From positions 992,001 to 1,056,000 of the forward strand of contig NZ_CP025512.1 of assembly GCF_003491345.1 (NCBI RefSeq): DNA of 64,000 nt. The letters run 5' to 3'. Position numbers and translations under genes: made by a program. This DNA comes from Neorhizobium sp. SOG26. Its GTDB lineage: Bacteria > Pseudomonadota > Alphaproteobacteria > Rhizobiales > Rhizobiaceae. The notes beneath the pieces are model-generated. The model searched no databases and was not told the DNA's origin. It worked only from the letters and a program-made list of their open reading frames with translations. Positions 24,504 through 33,989 of the stretch are shown here, in pieces (position 1 is the first letter of the stretch; every line of letters starts with the position of its first letter).

Positions 24504-27500
24504 TGCCGTTTGATCGTAGCAGGCCGCTGTCTACCGCTGGGGCCGTAGGCGTCGCAGCTTTCGACGCTCCGGAGCCTTCATTTCTGGAAACGGTAGGCGC
24601 GGCTTTCCGGCAAGAGAACCTGATCGGGTCGGCCCTGACGAATGCCAACCTGTGGGGCGATCAAGCGTCTCTGACGAAGGTGGACCCCACCTACAACGTC
24701 TACCAGGATCCGGACTTCGCAGACCTGATAAAGGAAGCGCCGGACCAGTGGGACGAGGTCTACAACCGCACCGCCGCCGACGCGAAGCGCGCGCAGATAG
24801 AGAAGGAACGGAAGGACCGTGCAACGCTCGCAGCCTCGGGCTGGACAGGCGTGGGCGCTTCTTTCGTCGCTGGCATCGCTGACCCGACGATCTTGCTTCC
24901 CGGCGGCGCTCTCGCCCGCACTGGCAAGGTAGGCTTCAATGCTTTTCGCTCTGCGGCTTCCGTAGGCGCGATGGCGGCCGCTGGCACTGCCGTACAGGAG
25001 GCAGGGCTTCAGGCCACTCAGGAAGAGCGTACGGCCACAGAAAGCGCTATTGCGATTGGCGGTTCGGCTATCCTCGGCGGGCTGATCGGCGCAGGCGCCT
25101 CGAAGTTCCTATCGACGGGGGAGTGGACCCGCGTCAGCAAGCAGATCGAGAGCGATCTTGCTGAAGAAGGCGTTGAAGATGTCGTCGGCATGACCGACAC
25201 CATCGTAAAGCGCATGCAGTCGGCTGGCGCCGCCGCCGTAGATGAAATCAAGCTGGATGACTTGGGCGTTGGTGGACCGAAGGCAGCGCAGATCGTTGCG
25301 CGTGCGACAGCGGCCGCGCGGATAAACCCCGGCATTGAAACCATGTTCTCTCCTTCGGTGAAGGTTCGCGAGACCTACGCACGGATGGTCGACAACCCGG
25401 TCTACACGACGATGCAGATGGAAGGCCGCTCGCTCGGTGCCGATGTCGAGAACCTCGTGAAACAGTATCAGCGTGGCGCTCTGGCTCAATGGCTGGAATC
25501 GTCCCGCAACATCTATCGGGAGGCCCGCAAGGCTGGGTACACCGGCAGCAAGACGGAGTTCTATCAGGCCGTTGCCAAGGCCGGACGGCGTGGAGACGTG
25601 GACCCTGGCGGGAACGAGTTCGTCACCCGGGCGGCTCAAGAGGCGCGATCCACGGTATTCAATCCGCTTCTGGAGCGAGCGCAGCGCATCGGCCTTCTGC
25701 CTGAAGACGTGAAGGTCTCGACGGCCGCCAGCTACGTGACCCGTCTCTGGAACCGTCAGAAACTGATCGGTGAGGAAGAGCGGTTTCGGAAAATCGCCCG
25801 CCAGTATTTCGCAGAGCAGATCGCAAAGCTGCCGGAAGGCAAGGGGCCGGACGCGATCAATGACGATGACCTAAAGGACTACATCGAAGATGTCGTCACG
25901 AGCGTGTTCAATAATCTCACCGGCAAGGGGTTGGCCGATGTGCCTGACTGGCTTGTGCCAGTGAAGCGCGGGCCTCTCAAAGAGCGCACGTTCAACATCC
26001 CTGACGAGCTGGTGGAGGAGTTTCTCGAAAACGACATGGAAGCCGTCCTCCGCCGATATACCCGAACCATGGGCGCTGAGGTGGAGCTGGCCGACAAGTT
26101 CGGCAGGGCCGACATGAAGCCTCAGTTCGAGGAAATCGCCAACGAATATAACGATCTTCGCAAGAACGCTAAGACGGATGATGAACGCCAACGCCTCCAT
26201 AAGGCAGAAGCCCGCGACCTGAAAAACCTGCAGGCGTTCCGCGACATGATCCGCGGCACCTACCGCGCTGCCGACGAGGCAAGCGACTGGTCGAAGATCA
26301 CGCGCGCCGCCCTGACATGGAATTACATCCGGCTTCTCGGCGGCGTGACCCTGGCGAGCTTGACTGACGCCTCCCGCTTCGTCGCGGTTCATGGCGTGCG
26401 GGCCACCATGCGAGAAGCGTTGCCGGCGCTCACCAAGGGCGTGAAGGCGGCCAAGATATCGAGAGCCGACGCTAAGGCCCTTGGAGCGGTCACCGAGCGC
26501 GTTCTTCAATCCCGGCTGGCTTCGTTGACGGATCTGAACGACCCCTACGCCTACGGCTCCCGGTTCGAGCGGTTCCTGTCCAATGCCTCGAACGTTTTCA
26601 GCAGGGCGACTGGCCTTGGCTGGTGGAACGATACGCTGAAGACGGTAGCGTCGGTGATGACGCAGAACCGCATGATGCGCAACGCGCTCGACTGGCACGG
26701 CGCGGACAAGACTGAGCGCGCCTATATGGCCTATCTCGGCATTAACGAGGACATGGCAGAGCGTATCGCGGCGCAGTTCCGGAAGTATGGGGTTGAAGAG
26801 GAAGGCGTCTATGGCGCCAACGTCAGCCAGTGGGACGACCAGGCGGCGGTGCGCGCTTGGGGCGCGGCGCTGAACAAGGACGTCGACCGCACGATTATCA
26901 CCAAGGGCGTGACAGACACTCCGCTTTGGATGAAAACGAATTGGGGGAAGCTGATCTTCCAGTTCAAATCGTTCGGCCTTGCCAGCAATCAGCGAGTGCT
27001 CATCGCTGGCCTTCAGGAGCGCCCACACAGGCTTGCAGAGATGATGGTCATGTCGTCAGCCCTTGGCATGCTGATCGGATACCTGAAGTACGTTGAGCGC
27101 GGCGACATGGACGAGGCGAACAAGCTGCTCGACAACCCGGGCCTGTGGATTGCTGAAGGCCTTGACCGCTCTGGCGTGCTGGCTATCCCGTTCGAGATCA
27201 GCAATACAGCCGAAAAGCTGGGGCTGCCGGGTATCGTGACTGCTGCCCAGGCGGTGGCCGGCGACGAGGACCGCGGAGGCGGGGCTTCGCGCTATGCCAG
27301 CCGTGGCAAGCTCGGGGCCGTTCTTGGCCCATCGTCAGGCCTTTTCGAGGACTTGGCGATGATCGCACAGCAACTCAGTGAAGGCGACTTGAAGAAGAGC
27401 GGCGCGAATGCGATTATCCGGCAGGTGCCAGGTGCGACCCTGCCAGGCATCAGAACCGCTATCCATGTCGGTGTGAAGCCGGCGCTTCAAGAGGCTGTCC

Positions 27501-27505
27501 AGTAG
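24503..27505 (+). CDS. Internal virion protein, T7 gp16-like (inner-membrane ejection channel)
   Basis: 1000 residues, rich in long helices, with hydrophobic Gly/Ala segments near residues 112-130, 150-165 and 180-205 (for example IGGSAILGGLIGAGASKFL) and a further one near 850. No transglycosylase motif is seen; that domain lies in the preceding protein. Size, hydrophobic segments and last place in the virion-protein series fit the gp16-like channel protein. Start overlaps the previous stop by one base, stop overlaps the next GTG by one. Confidence 0.75.
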   Translation: MPFDRSRPLSTAGAVGVAAFDAPEPSFLETVGAAFRQENLIGSALTNANLWGDQASLTKVDPTYNVYQDPDFADLIKEAPDQWDEVYNRTAADAKRAQIEKERKDRATLAASGWTGVGASFVAGIADPTILLPGGALARTGKVGFNAFRSAASVGAMAAAGTAVQEAGLQATQEERTATESAIAIGGSAILGGLIGAGASKFLSTGEWTRVSKQIESDLAEEGVEDVVGMTDTIVKRMQSAGAAAVDEIKLDDLGVGGPKAAQIVARATAAARINPGIETMFSPSVKVRETYARMVDNPVYTTMQMEGRSLGADVENLVKQYQRGALAQWLESSRNIYREARKAGYTGSKTEFYQAVAKAGRRGDVDPGGNEFVTRAAQEARSTVFNPLLERAQRIGLLPEDVKVSTAASYVTRLWNRQKLIGEEERFRKIARQYFAEQIAKLPEGKGPDAINDDDLKDYIEDVVTSVFNNLTGKGLADVPDWLVPVKRGPLKERTFNIPDELVEEFLENDMEAVLRRYTRTMGAEVELADKFGRADMKPQFEEIANEYNDLRKNAKTDDERQRLHKAEARDLKNLQAFRDMIRGTYRAADEASDWSKITRAALTWNYIRLLGGVTLASLTDASRFVAVHGVRATMREALPALTKGVKAAKISRADAKALGAVTERVLQSRLASLTDLNDPYAYGSRFERFLSNASNVFSRATGLGWWNDTLKTVASVMTQNRMMRNALDWHGADKTERAYMAYLGINEDMAERIAAQFRKYGVEEEGVYGANVSQWDDQAAVRAWGAALNKDVDRTIITKGVTDTPLWMKTNWGKLIFQFKSFGLASNQRVLIAGLQERPHRLAEMMVMSSALGMLIGYLKYVERGDMDEANKLLDNPGLWIAEGLDRSGVLAIPFEISNTAEKLGLPGIVTAAQAVAGDEDRGGGASRYASRGKLGAVLGPSSGLFEDLAMIAQQLSEGDLKKSGANAIIRQVPGATLPGIRTAIHVGVKPALQEAVQ

Positions 27506-27708
27506 TGCACGACATGGTGATCTTCGCAGGCATGGCTATGGCTCTCGCCTGCATCTGGATCGGGATGAAGTGGAAGGGCGTCACAGGCGGCGTTCTCGGC
27601 TTCATCATTGGCGCTGCACTGACTGGTTTCGTAGCCACGCGCGCAGGGGTTGATCTTGGCGACGGAGCAGGTTGCTCCCGATATAGCTCCTTCGCTGACG
27701 ACTGCTAA
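27505..27708 (+). CDS. Small membrane protein, holin candidate (67 aa)
   Basis: Begins at GTG overlapping the gp16-like stop (an ATG at 27514 is possible). Two hydrophobic stretches, MVIFAGMAMALACIWIGMKW and GGVLGFIIGAALTGFVATRA, flank a short basic loop. Small two-helix proteins near virion or lysis genes can be holins, but the endolysin is 6 kb away, so this is only a possibility. An intrinsic terminator follows at once. Confidence 0.55.
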   Translation: MHDMVIFAGMAMALACIWIGMKWKGVTGGVLGFIIGAALTGFVATRAGVDLGDGAGCSRYSSFADDC

Positions 27709-27710
27709 CC

Positions 27711-27734
27711 GGCCCCTGAGGGGGGCCTTTTCTT
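27711..27734 (+). terminator. Intrinsic terminator of the virion operon
   Basis: GGCCCC-tgagg-GGGGCC hairpin (27711-27727) followed by TTTTCTTT. It closes the long structural operon that began at the terminase genes. Confidence 0.8.
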
Positions 27735-27789
27735 TGACATCCATCGTAGGCGCAGACGCGCTTTAACCGGACTCCCGGAGGGATATCGC

Positions 27790-28038
27790 ATGGCTATTGG
27801 ATCTGACAATTCGAAGACGACGTCCGCAGAACACGCGGCCGCTGTGACACCAAACGACAATACCGATCTGACCTACACCACGCGCGGGCTCTACGTCGGC
27901 GTGGCAGGGAATATATCGGTGGTGATGGCCGGCGGGGAGACTGTGACGATCCCCGTGCAGCCTGGACTTCATCCTCTATCGGTTTCAAGGGTGCGAGCCA
28001 CCGGAACCACAGCTACCGGCATCGTCGCCGTCTGGTAG
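27790..28038 (+). CDS. Small conserved virion-type protein (82 aa)
   Basis: 82 residues: SAEHAAAVTPNDNTDLTYTT, then LYVGVAGNISVVMAGGETV and a C-terminal VRATGTTATGIVAVW. This beta-sandwich-like pattern is widespread in phages and gene transfer agents of Rhizobiales, where it is annotated as hypothetical or spike/decoration-like. Shine-Dalgarno GGAGGGA is well placed. It is a single gene between two terminators, so its dosage may be set separately from the other virion proteins. Confidence 0.65.
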   Translation: MAIGSDNSKTTSAEHAAAVTPNDNTDLTYTTRGLYVGVAGNISVVMAGGETVTIPVQPGLHPLSVSRVRATGTTATGIVAVW

Positions 28039-28076
28039 ACCTCACACCATTCAAGCAAATCGCCAAAGCAGCGCCA

Positions 28077-28101
28077 GGCTCCCTACATCGGGGGCCTTTT
28101 T
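28077..28101 (+). terminator. Intrinsic terminator or attenuator directly before the tail spike gene
   Basis: Stem GGCTCCC (28077-28083) with GGGGGCC (28090-28096), 6-base loop, then TTTTTG. It ends 4 bases before the tail spike ATG, so transcription entering the spike gene must read through or start locally. Confidence 0.75.
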
Positions 28102-28104
28102 GTT

Positions 28105-30210
28105 ATGGGAAATTCCATGCCGACAGAATTTGATGACAGCCAGCACTTCGCCACTTTCAAGGGCACCGGCGCTATGCGCACCGGCAACGCATTTGATGTG
28201 CGGTGGTCAGAGGTGACGCTGGCCGCATTGCGCGCGGCAGGCGTGCTGGACAACATGGTAGATGGGTTGTCACCGCCTACGACTGACAAATTGTGGCTGG
28301 ACAAGAACTTGGACCCAGCCGTGCTTAAGGCATGGGATCCAGTTGGCCTGGCGTGGACGAAGGTTTCCTTCAGTACCGCCCTCATGCAGCCCTCTACCTA
28401 CGACCCACAGCGTATTGCGAAGGACGCATTCGACACCGCCAACCACTCTTTCCGTGCGAACATTACGGGCGCTTTGCCACGCCCCGCGCTTAACAAGATG
28501 CGCGACACCCTTAGCGCTCTCGACCTCATGACGTCGGGTAGCCTCGATCAGGCCATCCGCCGCAGAGAGGCGACAAACTCGGATGCATCGGAGGTGACGG
28601 CCAAGTTCCAAGAAGCGTTCAGTGAATGCGCCGACCGCGGCTGGGCTCTCGTTGCCCCAGACGGAACCTATCCACTCAACTCCCGGCTGACGGCTGGAAA
28701 GCCGCTGTCACTCAAGGGGCATTCCGAAACGGGAACGCGTCTGCAGTGGGTGTCTGGAGCGGCATCGTCCGGCGTTCGGGTGGCGGTGAGCGCCAGCCCA
28801 AGGCCGATGGTATTCGAGGATCTGACGCTCGAAACCTTCGGTGTCGCGGCGGGAAAAGCGCTGGATGTCGATTGCTCCGGTCTCATCTCCGGCGGACTAA
28901 TCATGCCTCGTGCAGAGAGCCACGCGAATATCAGTCGTCTTCTGATAAAGGGCGCGAGTGGCTACACAGTCAATGGCTGGGATGTTGGTGTCGACCTGAT
29001 TTCCTGTCTGTCTTGTACGGTCCGCGACACCCGCATCAACGGGGTCTATACGGGCGCTTACGGGTCCGTGCCGCAAGCCTCTCGTGGCGTGAGGTTCGGG
29101 GGCGATGGTTCTCCGACATCCCTCGACATTCGCGGCCTGTGGGTCAGCGCCGTCAATGAGGCTCTGGAAACGATTGACGCCGAAGGTATCTACCTTTCCG
29201 GCTTCGAGTTCGTCACGGTCAACAAGGGGATCACCACCGTCAACACGCTGAACGAAAGTGTCCTGACTGCTTCGTCAGGTCATATCGCTTTCGTTGGAAC
29301 GGCCATCGACATCGAGCGCATGGCCGAGTTCGATATCAATACGCTCTCGCTCTACAACGTCGCCAACCCGGCCGAAGTGATCGGCATGAAGATCCGTGAC
29401 TGCGCGCGCGGACGCATTGCCGGGAACCATTTCCAGCGGACTGGAACCACGACGATATACCGCGGCATCATCATTGAAAGCGGCAACAACAATACCATCG
29501 AGCCCAACATCTTCGATGTGGGCAATACGGGCCAGCCGATAGAGATACAGGCCGGAGCGACGAACACCGACGTTCACAAGCAGCGTTTCCTGAATGCAAA
29601 CGCCTTCCCGATCATCGACGCTGGATCCAATAGCCGGTTTGAAGAATTCCCCAGTTATGGCGGAAATCTCAATTCGATATACACCGGGCCGGGTCGGGCG
29701 CGCCAGGTGCATACGCTCGTCGTGGGCTGCACAGGCGGGCCCGCCGATACACTGACAGGCGTCGCTATCAACACCGGCGGCGCTATTGTCGAAACATTCT
29801 CGTTCGATGGAAATACCGCGCTTCAAACATTCACATCTCCAAACCTGGGGCTGTCTTTCCAGAGGCGGAAGGTTTCGGGAACGTGGGGATCTTGGGGTCC
29901 GAAGGAAGCAGAAAACGGCTCAAACGCAAATGGCAAGTACACGAAGCTGGCAGATGGAACGCTAATCTGCACACACACGCTGAATATCACTTCCGTTGTA
30001 GGGTCTACGGTTTCGGCAACGTGGACGTTCCCAATCTCGGCGGTTGCCGCTCCGGAAACTGTTACCACAAACGTACCTTCTGCTTCGCTCGGCAGCATCT
30101 TTAGCAGCGCCTCAGGCAAAACCAGCACTCAGGCGACAATCAATCTTCGTCGCAACGATACCGCAGTTGCCACGGCGGTTGAGGTGACGATGATAGGACG
30201 GTGGAAGTAG
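28105..30210 (+). CDS. Tail spike protein with pectate lyase-like beta-helix
   Basis: 701 residues. The N-terminal 130 residues probably attach to the tail. A segment TYPLNSRLTAGKPLSLKGHS starts a right-handed beta-helix (about 190-540) of the pectate-lyase type with recurring short strands such as MKIRDCARGRIAGNHF and IIIESGNNNTIEPNIF. The C-terminal domain (about 540-701) ends with LADGTLICTHTLNIT and a final EVTMIGRWK, a trimerisation or chaperone-like end seen in many tail fibres. It should bind and perhaps cleave host surface polysaccharide. ATG at 28117 is an alternative start. Confidence 0.82.
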   Translation: MGNSMPTEFDDSQHFATFKGTGAMRTGNAFDVRWSEVTLAALRAAGVLDNMVDGLSPPTTDKLWLDKNLDPAVLKAWDPVGLAWTKVSFSTALMQPSTYDPQRIAKDAFDTANHSFRANITGALPRPALNKMRDTLSALDLMTSGSLDQAIRRREATNSDASEVTAKFQEAFSECADRGWALVAPDGTYPLNSRLTAGKPLSLKGHSETGTRLQWVSGAASSGVRVAVSASPRPMVFEDLTLETFGVAAGKALDVDCSGLISGGLIMPRAESHANISRLLIKGASGYTVNGWDVGVDLISCLSCTVRDTRINGVYTGAYGSVPQASRGVRFGGDGSPTSLDIRGLWVSAVNEALETIDAEGIYLSGFEFVTVNKGITTVNTLNESVLTASSGHIAFVGTAIDIERMAEFDINTLSLYNVANPAEVIGMKIRDCARGRIAGNHFQRTGTTTIYRGIIIESGNNNTIEPNIFDVGNTGQPIEIQAGATNTDVHKQRFLNANAFPIIDAGSNSRFEEFPSYGGNLNSIYTGPGRARQVHTLVVGCTGGPADTLTGVAINTGGAIVETFSFDGNTALQTFTSPNLGLSFQRRKVSGTWGSWGPKEAENGSNANGKYTKLADGTLICTHTLNITSVVGSTVSATWTFPISAVAAPETVTTNVPSASLGSIFSSASGKTSTQATINLRRNDTAVATAVEVTMIGRWK

Positions 30211-30218
30211 GATTGGGG

Positions 30219-30509
30219 CTAACTCGGGAGCACCAATCCGTTCCTGCTGACATAGTAGTCCGTAACAGCCTGGTGCATCTTCTCGAACCGGACCTTCGCC
30301 TCTCCGAAATGCAGCGATAACTTCTGCCTGTCCATCTCCAGAAGATATTCCCTCACGGCGAGGGCCAGAGCATCGGCAGCCGGATCAATGGTCGGCTCTG
30401 GTGGGGAGACGCCGAGCGCCTGTTCCGGAGTGAGATCATACCGCGCCATGTAGTCATCGCACAGGCTAAGGAGAGTTTCACGATCAGGCGTATCGAGTTT
30501 GTCGTGCAT
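30219..30509 (-). CDS. Hypothetical protein, opposite strand (96 aa)
   Basis: 96 residues (MHDKLDTPDRETLLSLCDDY...) with GAGGAA 6 bases before the ATG. Mostly helical and acidic; DLTPEQALGVSPPEPTIDPA separates two helices. It ends head-to-head with the tail spike gene and is read leftward. No family recognised. It may belong with the small leftward genes expressed in the lysogen. Confidence 0.6.
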   Translation of the reverse strand: MHDKLDTPDRETLLSLCDDYMARYDLTPEQALGVSPPEPTIDPAADALALAVREYLLEMDRQKLSLHFGEAKVRFEKMHQAVTDYYVSRNGLVLPS

Positions 30510-30698
30510 TTTGTTCCTCTAGTGTGACGGCAGGGGATTTACACTTTACCACGGATAGATGGGAGATGGTAACCTAGAGCCCCGGGGAACAGAGGTACCC
30601 CTAAAGCTGGGGGGCTTCCCTTGGAAAAATAATCATTGCATTAAGAGCCCTCCATTAGAATACGTAGATCAACTTTACTAGATCGCGGAGACGGCAGG
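30510..30698. promoter_or_regulatory. AT-rich divergent spacer upstream of the cargo genes
   Basis: 189 bases between a leftward gene and the glycosyltransferase gene. It contains a GC-rich inverted segment (about 30,577-30,620) and then an AT-rich stretch (30,621-30,665, beginning TTGGAA) clearly lower in GC than the surrounding virion genes. This suggests an own promoter for the cargo, but no clean -35/-10 pair with 17-base spacing could be assigned. Confidence 0.3.
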
Positions 30699-33326
30699 GT
30701 GACCATGATGGGGCGCGCAAGTCAGGATGACGTTAAACTCGTGAAGGCTTCCGGGCTTTTTGACGAGCAGTGGTACCTCGGACGGTACCTTGATGTCGCA
30801 ATATTGGGAATGGACCCGGTTGAGCATTACCTGTGGCTCGGAGGGAGGCTCGGGAGAGACCCGTCGCTTAGCTTCTCAACGCTCGGATATTTGGAGCTTT
30901 ATAAGGACGTCGCAGCTTCAGACATAAACCCACTAATTCACTACCTTAAATTTGGCCGTAAGGAAGGGCGAGTTGCCGGCTATCGTCCAAACCCATCTAG
31001 ACCGTTCTTACAGATGCGCACACGGGTGAAAGATCGAAAGAACCGAGTGGGCGTCTTTGCAATCTACCTTGCGGATGGCGAACTGAATCAAAAGGTTGAA
31101 TGGTACCTCAGCGCCCTGGGAGAGGTTTGCGACAAGGTAATCGTTGTGGCCGATCATGCCCTCGCACCGAAGGATCTGGAGCGTCTTCGCCGGATGACAC
31201 CGTACATTCTGGCTGAACGTCACCGTGAGTACGACTTTGGCTCTTATAAGCGGGGAATCCAGATCGCCGACGATAGAGGCTTTTTGAGAAAGGCAGACGA
31301 GTTAGTCCTCTGCAACGATAGTTGCTTCGGACCGATCGACAGTTTTGTCCCTCTCATGGAGGCGATGGAGAAGAAGGAAATAGACTTCTGGGGGATGACG
31401 GCTAACAACAAGCCTACCCAGCACCTTCAGTCGTACTTTCTCGTGTTCCGTCGAAGGGCCTTCGAGACTGGCGCCTTTCGCGACTTCTTCGAGGCGGTCG
31501 AAGTAGAAGATAATGTCCAGGCGGTCATCTTAAAATACGAGACACAACTTACTGGCTTGCTTGAGGCTCAGTCACTGCGATGGGAGGCGTTCGTTTCTCC
31601 GACAGTCCCTGCCAGCTCCATGCTTAACGGGAACCCAGTCCACAACCCTGTGCGCCTTTTGAAGATGGGAATGCCTTTGGTGAAGGTGAAGGCGCTAAAC
31701 CATATCCTCGCAAATGACGATGGGATCCCTCAACTCATATCGGAGATAAGGCGACGATCGCCTGATGTATGCGCGATCGTCGAATCTGAAAGCGAAGCGC
31801 TCAAGTATGCCGACGCCCCGAAAGTGGGCTTCTCAATCATAATGCCCCTTTATAACCGTGTGGGCCAGGTCTTCCGAGCGATAGACTCGGTGATGTCACA
31901 GACGCACCAGAATTTTGAGCTGATAATCGTTGACGATTGTTCTGATGATGGTGGGCCGGACGCGATTGAGGAGCGTTACTCGTCTGAAATATCCAGCGGC
32001 AAGATCATCTTGGAACGGCTCAAAAAGCGGAGCGGGGTGTCGGCGGCTCGAAACGCGGGTCTGCGCATGGCCCGAAAAGACTGGATTGCCTATCTCGATT
32101 CCGACAATGCAGTGACCCCGGGCTACCTTATTTGCTTCGCGAGCAGTATCGTCACGAACCCGGATCGCAAAAGCTTCTACGCTCGCTGGCGCAACCACAC
32201 AACCGGCATGGTGTTGGGCGCCGCGTTTGACCGAGAACGACTCAAGAAGGGTAACTACATCGATCTTGGGGTGTTCGTTCACCGCCGCGACCTGCTCGAC
32301 ACGGTCAAAGGCTTCAATGAGGATCTAAAGCGGTTGGTCGATTGGGATCTGATCCTGCGCATCACGGCAGACCATGAGCCTCTTTATATTGAGAAGCCTG
32401 TGATGATCTACTGGGACGATGACCAAGACAGAACACGGATTTCCGTACGAGAGTCTCTTGATGTGGCCATACACCACGTCAAGGAGAGCAATGACATGCA
32501 GTTCACTGTCACGACTATAATCCCGGCATACAACCATCAAGACTTCATAGAGGCCGCAGTTCAAAGCGCATTGGACCAGCGTGGAGATTTTAAGCACGAG
32601 ATCATTGTTTGCAGTGACGGATCTACCGACGCAACACCGACGCTGGTCGCGAAGTTGCGCAAGGAACATGGGTCCATAATACGCAACCTCTCAACCTCCA
32701 AGAACGAGGGCATATCTGAAACCTTCAGGCGCTGTATTTCGGCCGCGACGGGCGATTTCATCGCGGTGCTTGAAGGCGATGATGTGTGGACGGATGAGCT
32801 TAAACTACAAAAGCAACTAACCTTCTTGCGGGAAAACGACGACTGCTCAATGGTCTTCTCAAAGATACTGGTCAAGCGCCTCCCTGGCGGGGAGCAATCC
32901 TTCTTGGACCGTCAGACAAAACTGAATAAGAACAAGCTCACCGGCGACGATTTTTTGGCCGATCCGTCAATGAACCTTATCGCCAATTTCTCTAGCTGCA
33001 TGTTTCGCGCCAACGGCCTGAAAAAGGCTCCGAAGCGTCTGTTTGAAAACCGCTTCAACGAAATTGCATTGGCATTCTACCTTGAAACGTTAGGTAAAAT
33101 CGGCTTCATCAATGAACCGATGAGCGTTTATCATCAGCATGAAAAGGGTGTTTGGACGGGAAGCACGCGCGAGCAGCAGTTGCGAAGTGGGATCGAGACG
33201 AGGGAGATGGTGTTAGATGTAGCGCATCCTAGATATCGAGCCAGAATTCTCGACATCATTGAGGAGCGCTACAAAAAGCCTCTGACTGAACTAGAGGCGA
33301 AGCTAGACCGCAAGGAGCTTGCGTAG
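30699..33326 (+). CDS. Multidomain glycosyltransferase (RgpF-like + two GT2 domains), prophage cargo
   Basis: 875 residues. Order: two tandem repeats of the FDxxWYLxxYxDVxxxGxxPxxHYL type (about 21-55 and 58-92); an RgpF/rhamnan-synthesis-like domain (about 115-330) with YDFGSYKRGI and ELVLCNDSCFGPIDSF; a first GT2 domain from about 378 (FSIIMPLYNR, then LIIVDDCSDDGG and a YLDSDN metal site); a second GT2 domain from about 600 (TTIIPAYNHQDF, IIVCSDGSTDATP, VLEGDDVW). It should add sugars to a rhamnose-containing surface polysaccharide. GC and codon use differ from virion genes. GTG 30699 is 8 bases after GGAG; ATG 30705 is possible. Probably a lysogenic-conversion gene. Confidence 0.82.
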   Translation: MTMMGRASQDDVKLVKASGLFDEQWYLGRYLDVAILGMDPVEHYLWLGGRLGRDPSLSFSTLGYLELYKDVAASDINPLIHYLKFGRKEGRVAGYRPNPSRPFLQMRTRVKDRKNRVGVFAIYLADGELNQKVEWYLSALGEVCDKVIVVADHALAPKDLERLRRMTPYILAERHREYDFGSYKRGIQIADDRGFLRKADELVLCNDSCFGPIDSFVPLMEAMEKKEIDFWGMTANNKPTQHLQSYFLVFRRRAFETGAFRDFFEAVEVEDNVQAVILKYETQLTGLLEAQSLRWEAFVSPTVPASSMLNGNPVHNPVRLLKMGMPLVKVKALNHILANDDGIPQLISEIRRRSPDVCAIVESESEALKYADAPKVGFSIIMPLYNRVGQVFRAIDSVMSQTHQNFELIIVDDCSDDGGPDAIEERYSSEISSGKIILERLKKRSGVSAARNAGLRMARKDWIAYLDSDNAVTPGYLICFASSIVTNPDRKSFYARWRNHTTGMVLGAAFDRERLKKGNYIDLGVFVHRRDLLDTVKGFNEDLKRLVDWDLILRITADHEPLYIEKPVMIYWDDDQDRTRISVRESLDVAIHHVKESNDMQFTVTTIIPAYNHQDFIEAAVQSALDQRGDFKHEIIVCSDGSTDATPTLVAKLRKEHGSIIRNLSTSKNEGISETFRRCISAATGDFIAVLEGDDVWTDELKLQKQLTFLRENDDCSMVFSKILVKRLPGGEQSFLDRQTKLNKNKLTGDDFLADPSMNLIANFSSCMFRANGLKKAPKRLFENRFNEIALAFYLETLGKIGFINEPMSVYHQHEKGVWTGSTREQQLRSGIETREMVLDVAHPRYRARILDIIEERYKKPLTELEAKLDRKELA

Positions 33327-33327
33327 C

Positions 33328-33894
33328 TCAAGCCCAATTTGAACGGTGTTCTTCCAGGATGCCAACCAAGTTGTCAAAATTGCAGTCGGGCCTCCTAACG
33401 AAGAACGAGAGGGTCCGACTGCTTGCAATAGGGCGAGCGAATTCCTCCACCAAATGATACTCCGGCCTTGGTGAGTAGTCGTGCATGCCCAATACCGAGC
33501 CCAAGGGCAAATATCTCAACGCCTCAAGGAAACATGCCACTCTGAAGCGACCGTCGACTAAGCATAGGTCGTAATCGCTGAAACCCGTGTTCAGGATCGC
33601 CTTCGAATACGAAGGGAAACGATGCTCGTGTTCTCTGGACGTCGGCGTACCCCAGCCGCCTGTCGGGCCGACGTCTATGTGACTTAGCTGGATTTCTCTG
33701 CCTGTTTCGCGGCCGATCTGTTCCGCAACGCTACCGACCCATTCGGCGCTGGTGTCGACTGCGTGTATCCTTTTTCTTACGAGCGTTGATGCAAGAATGG
33801 TGCTCCCGCCCATCCCAAACTCAAAGTACGAGTCCGCTTCCGTCAGAAACGAGCTGAACAACTTTATCTCGTCTTCGTGCATCTGAATTTTCAT
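33328..33894 (-). CDS. SAM-dependent methyltransferase-like protein, prophage cargo
   Basis: 188 residues from ATG 33894, which has GGAG 6 bases upstream (an ATG at 33906 is also in frame). YFEFGMGGSTIL looks like a class I methyltransferase motif I, RKRIHAVDTSAEW like motif II with its acidic residue, and SDYDLCLVDGRFR like motif IV. The enzyme type resembles those acting on sugars of surface polysaccharides. It converges on the glycosyltransferase gene with a one-base gap, so both probably form a surface-modification pair. Confidence 0.7.
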   Translation of the reverse strand: MKIQMHEDEIKLFSSFLTEADSYFEFGMGGSTILASTLVRKRIHAVDTSAEWVGSVAEQIGRETGREIQLSHIDVGPTGGWGTPTSREHEHRFPSYSKAILNTGFSDYDLCLVDGRFRVACFLEALRYLPLGSVLGMHDYSPRPEYHLVEEFARPIASSRTLSFFVRRPDCNFDNLVGILEEHRSNWA

Positions 33895-33989
33895 AGCCAG
33901 CTCCATTTCGAAGGTTTTCCCTAACGGTCTGTCTAGACGAGCAGCTATCGGGAACGCAACACCTGAACCTCACCACATCGGAGAACATC

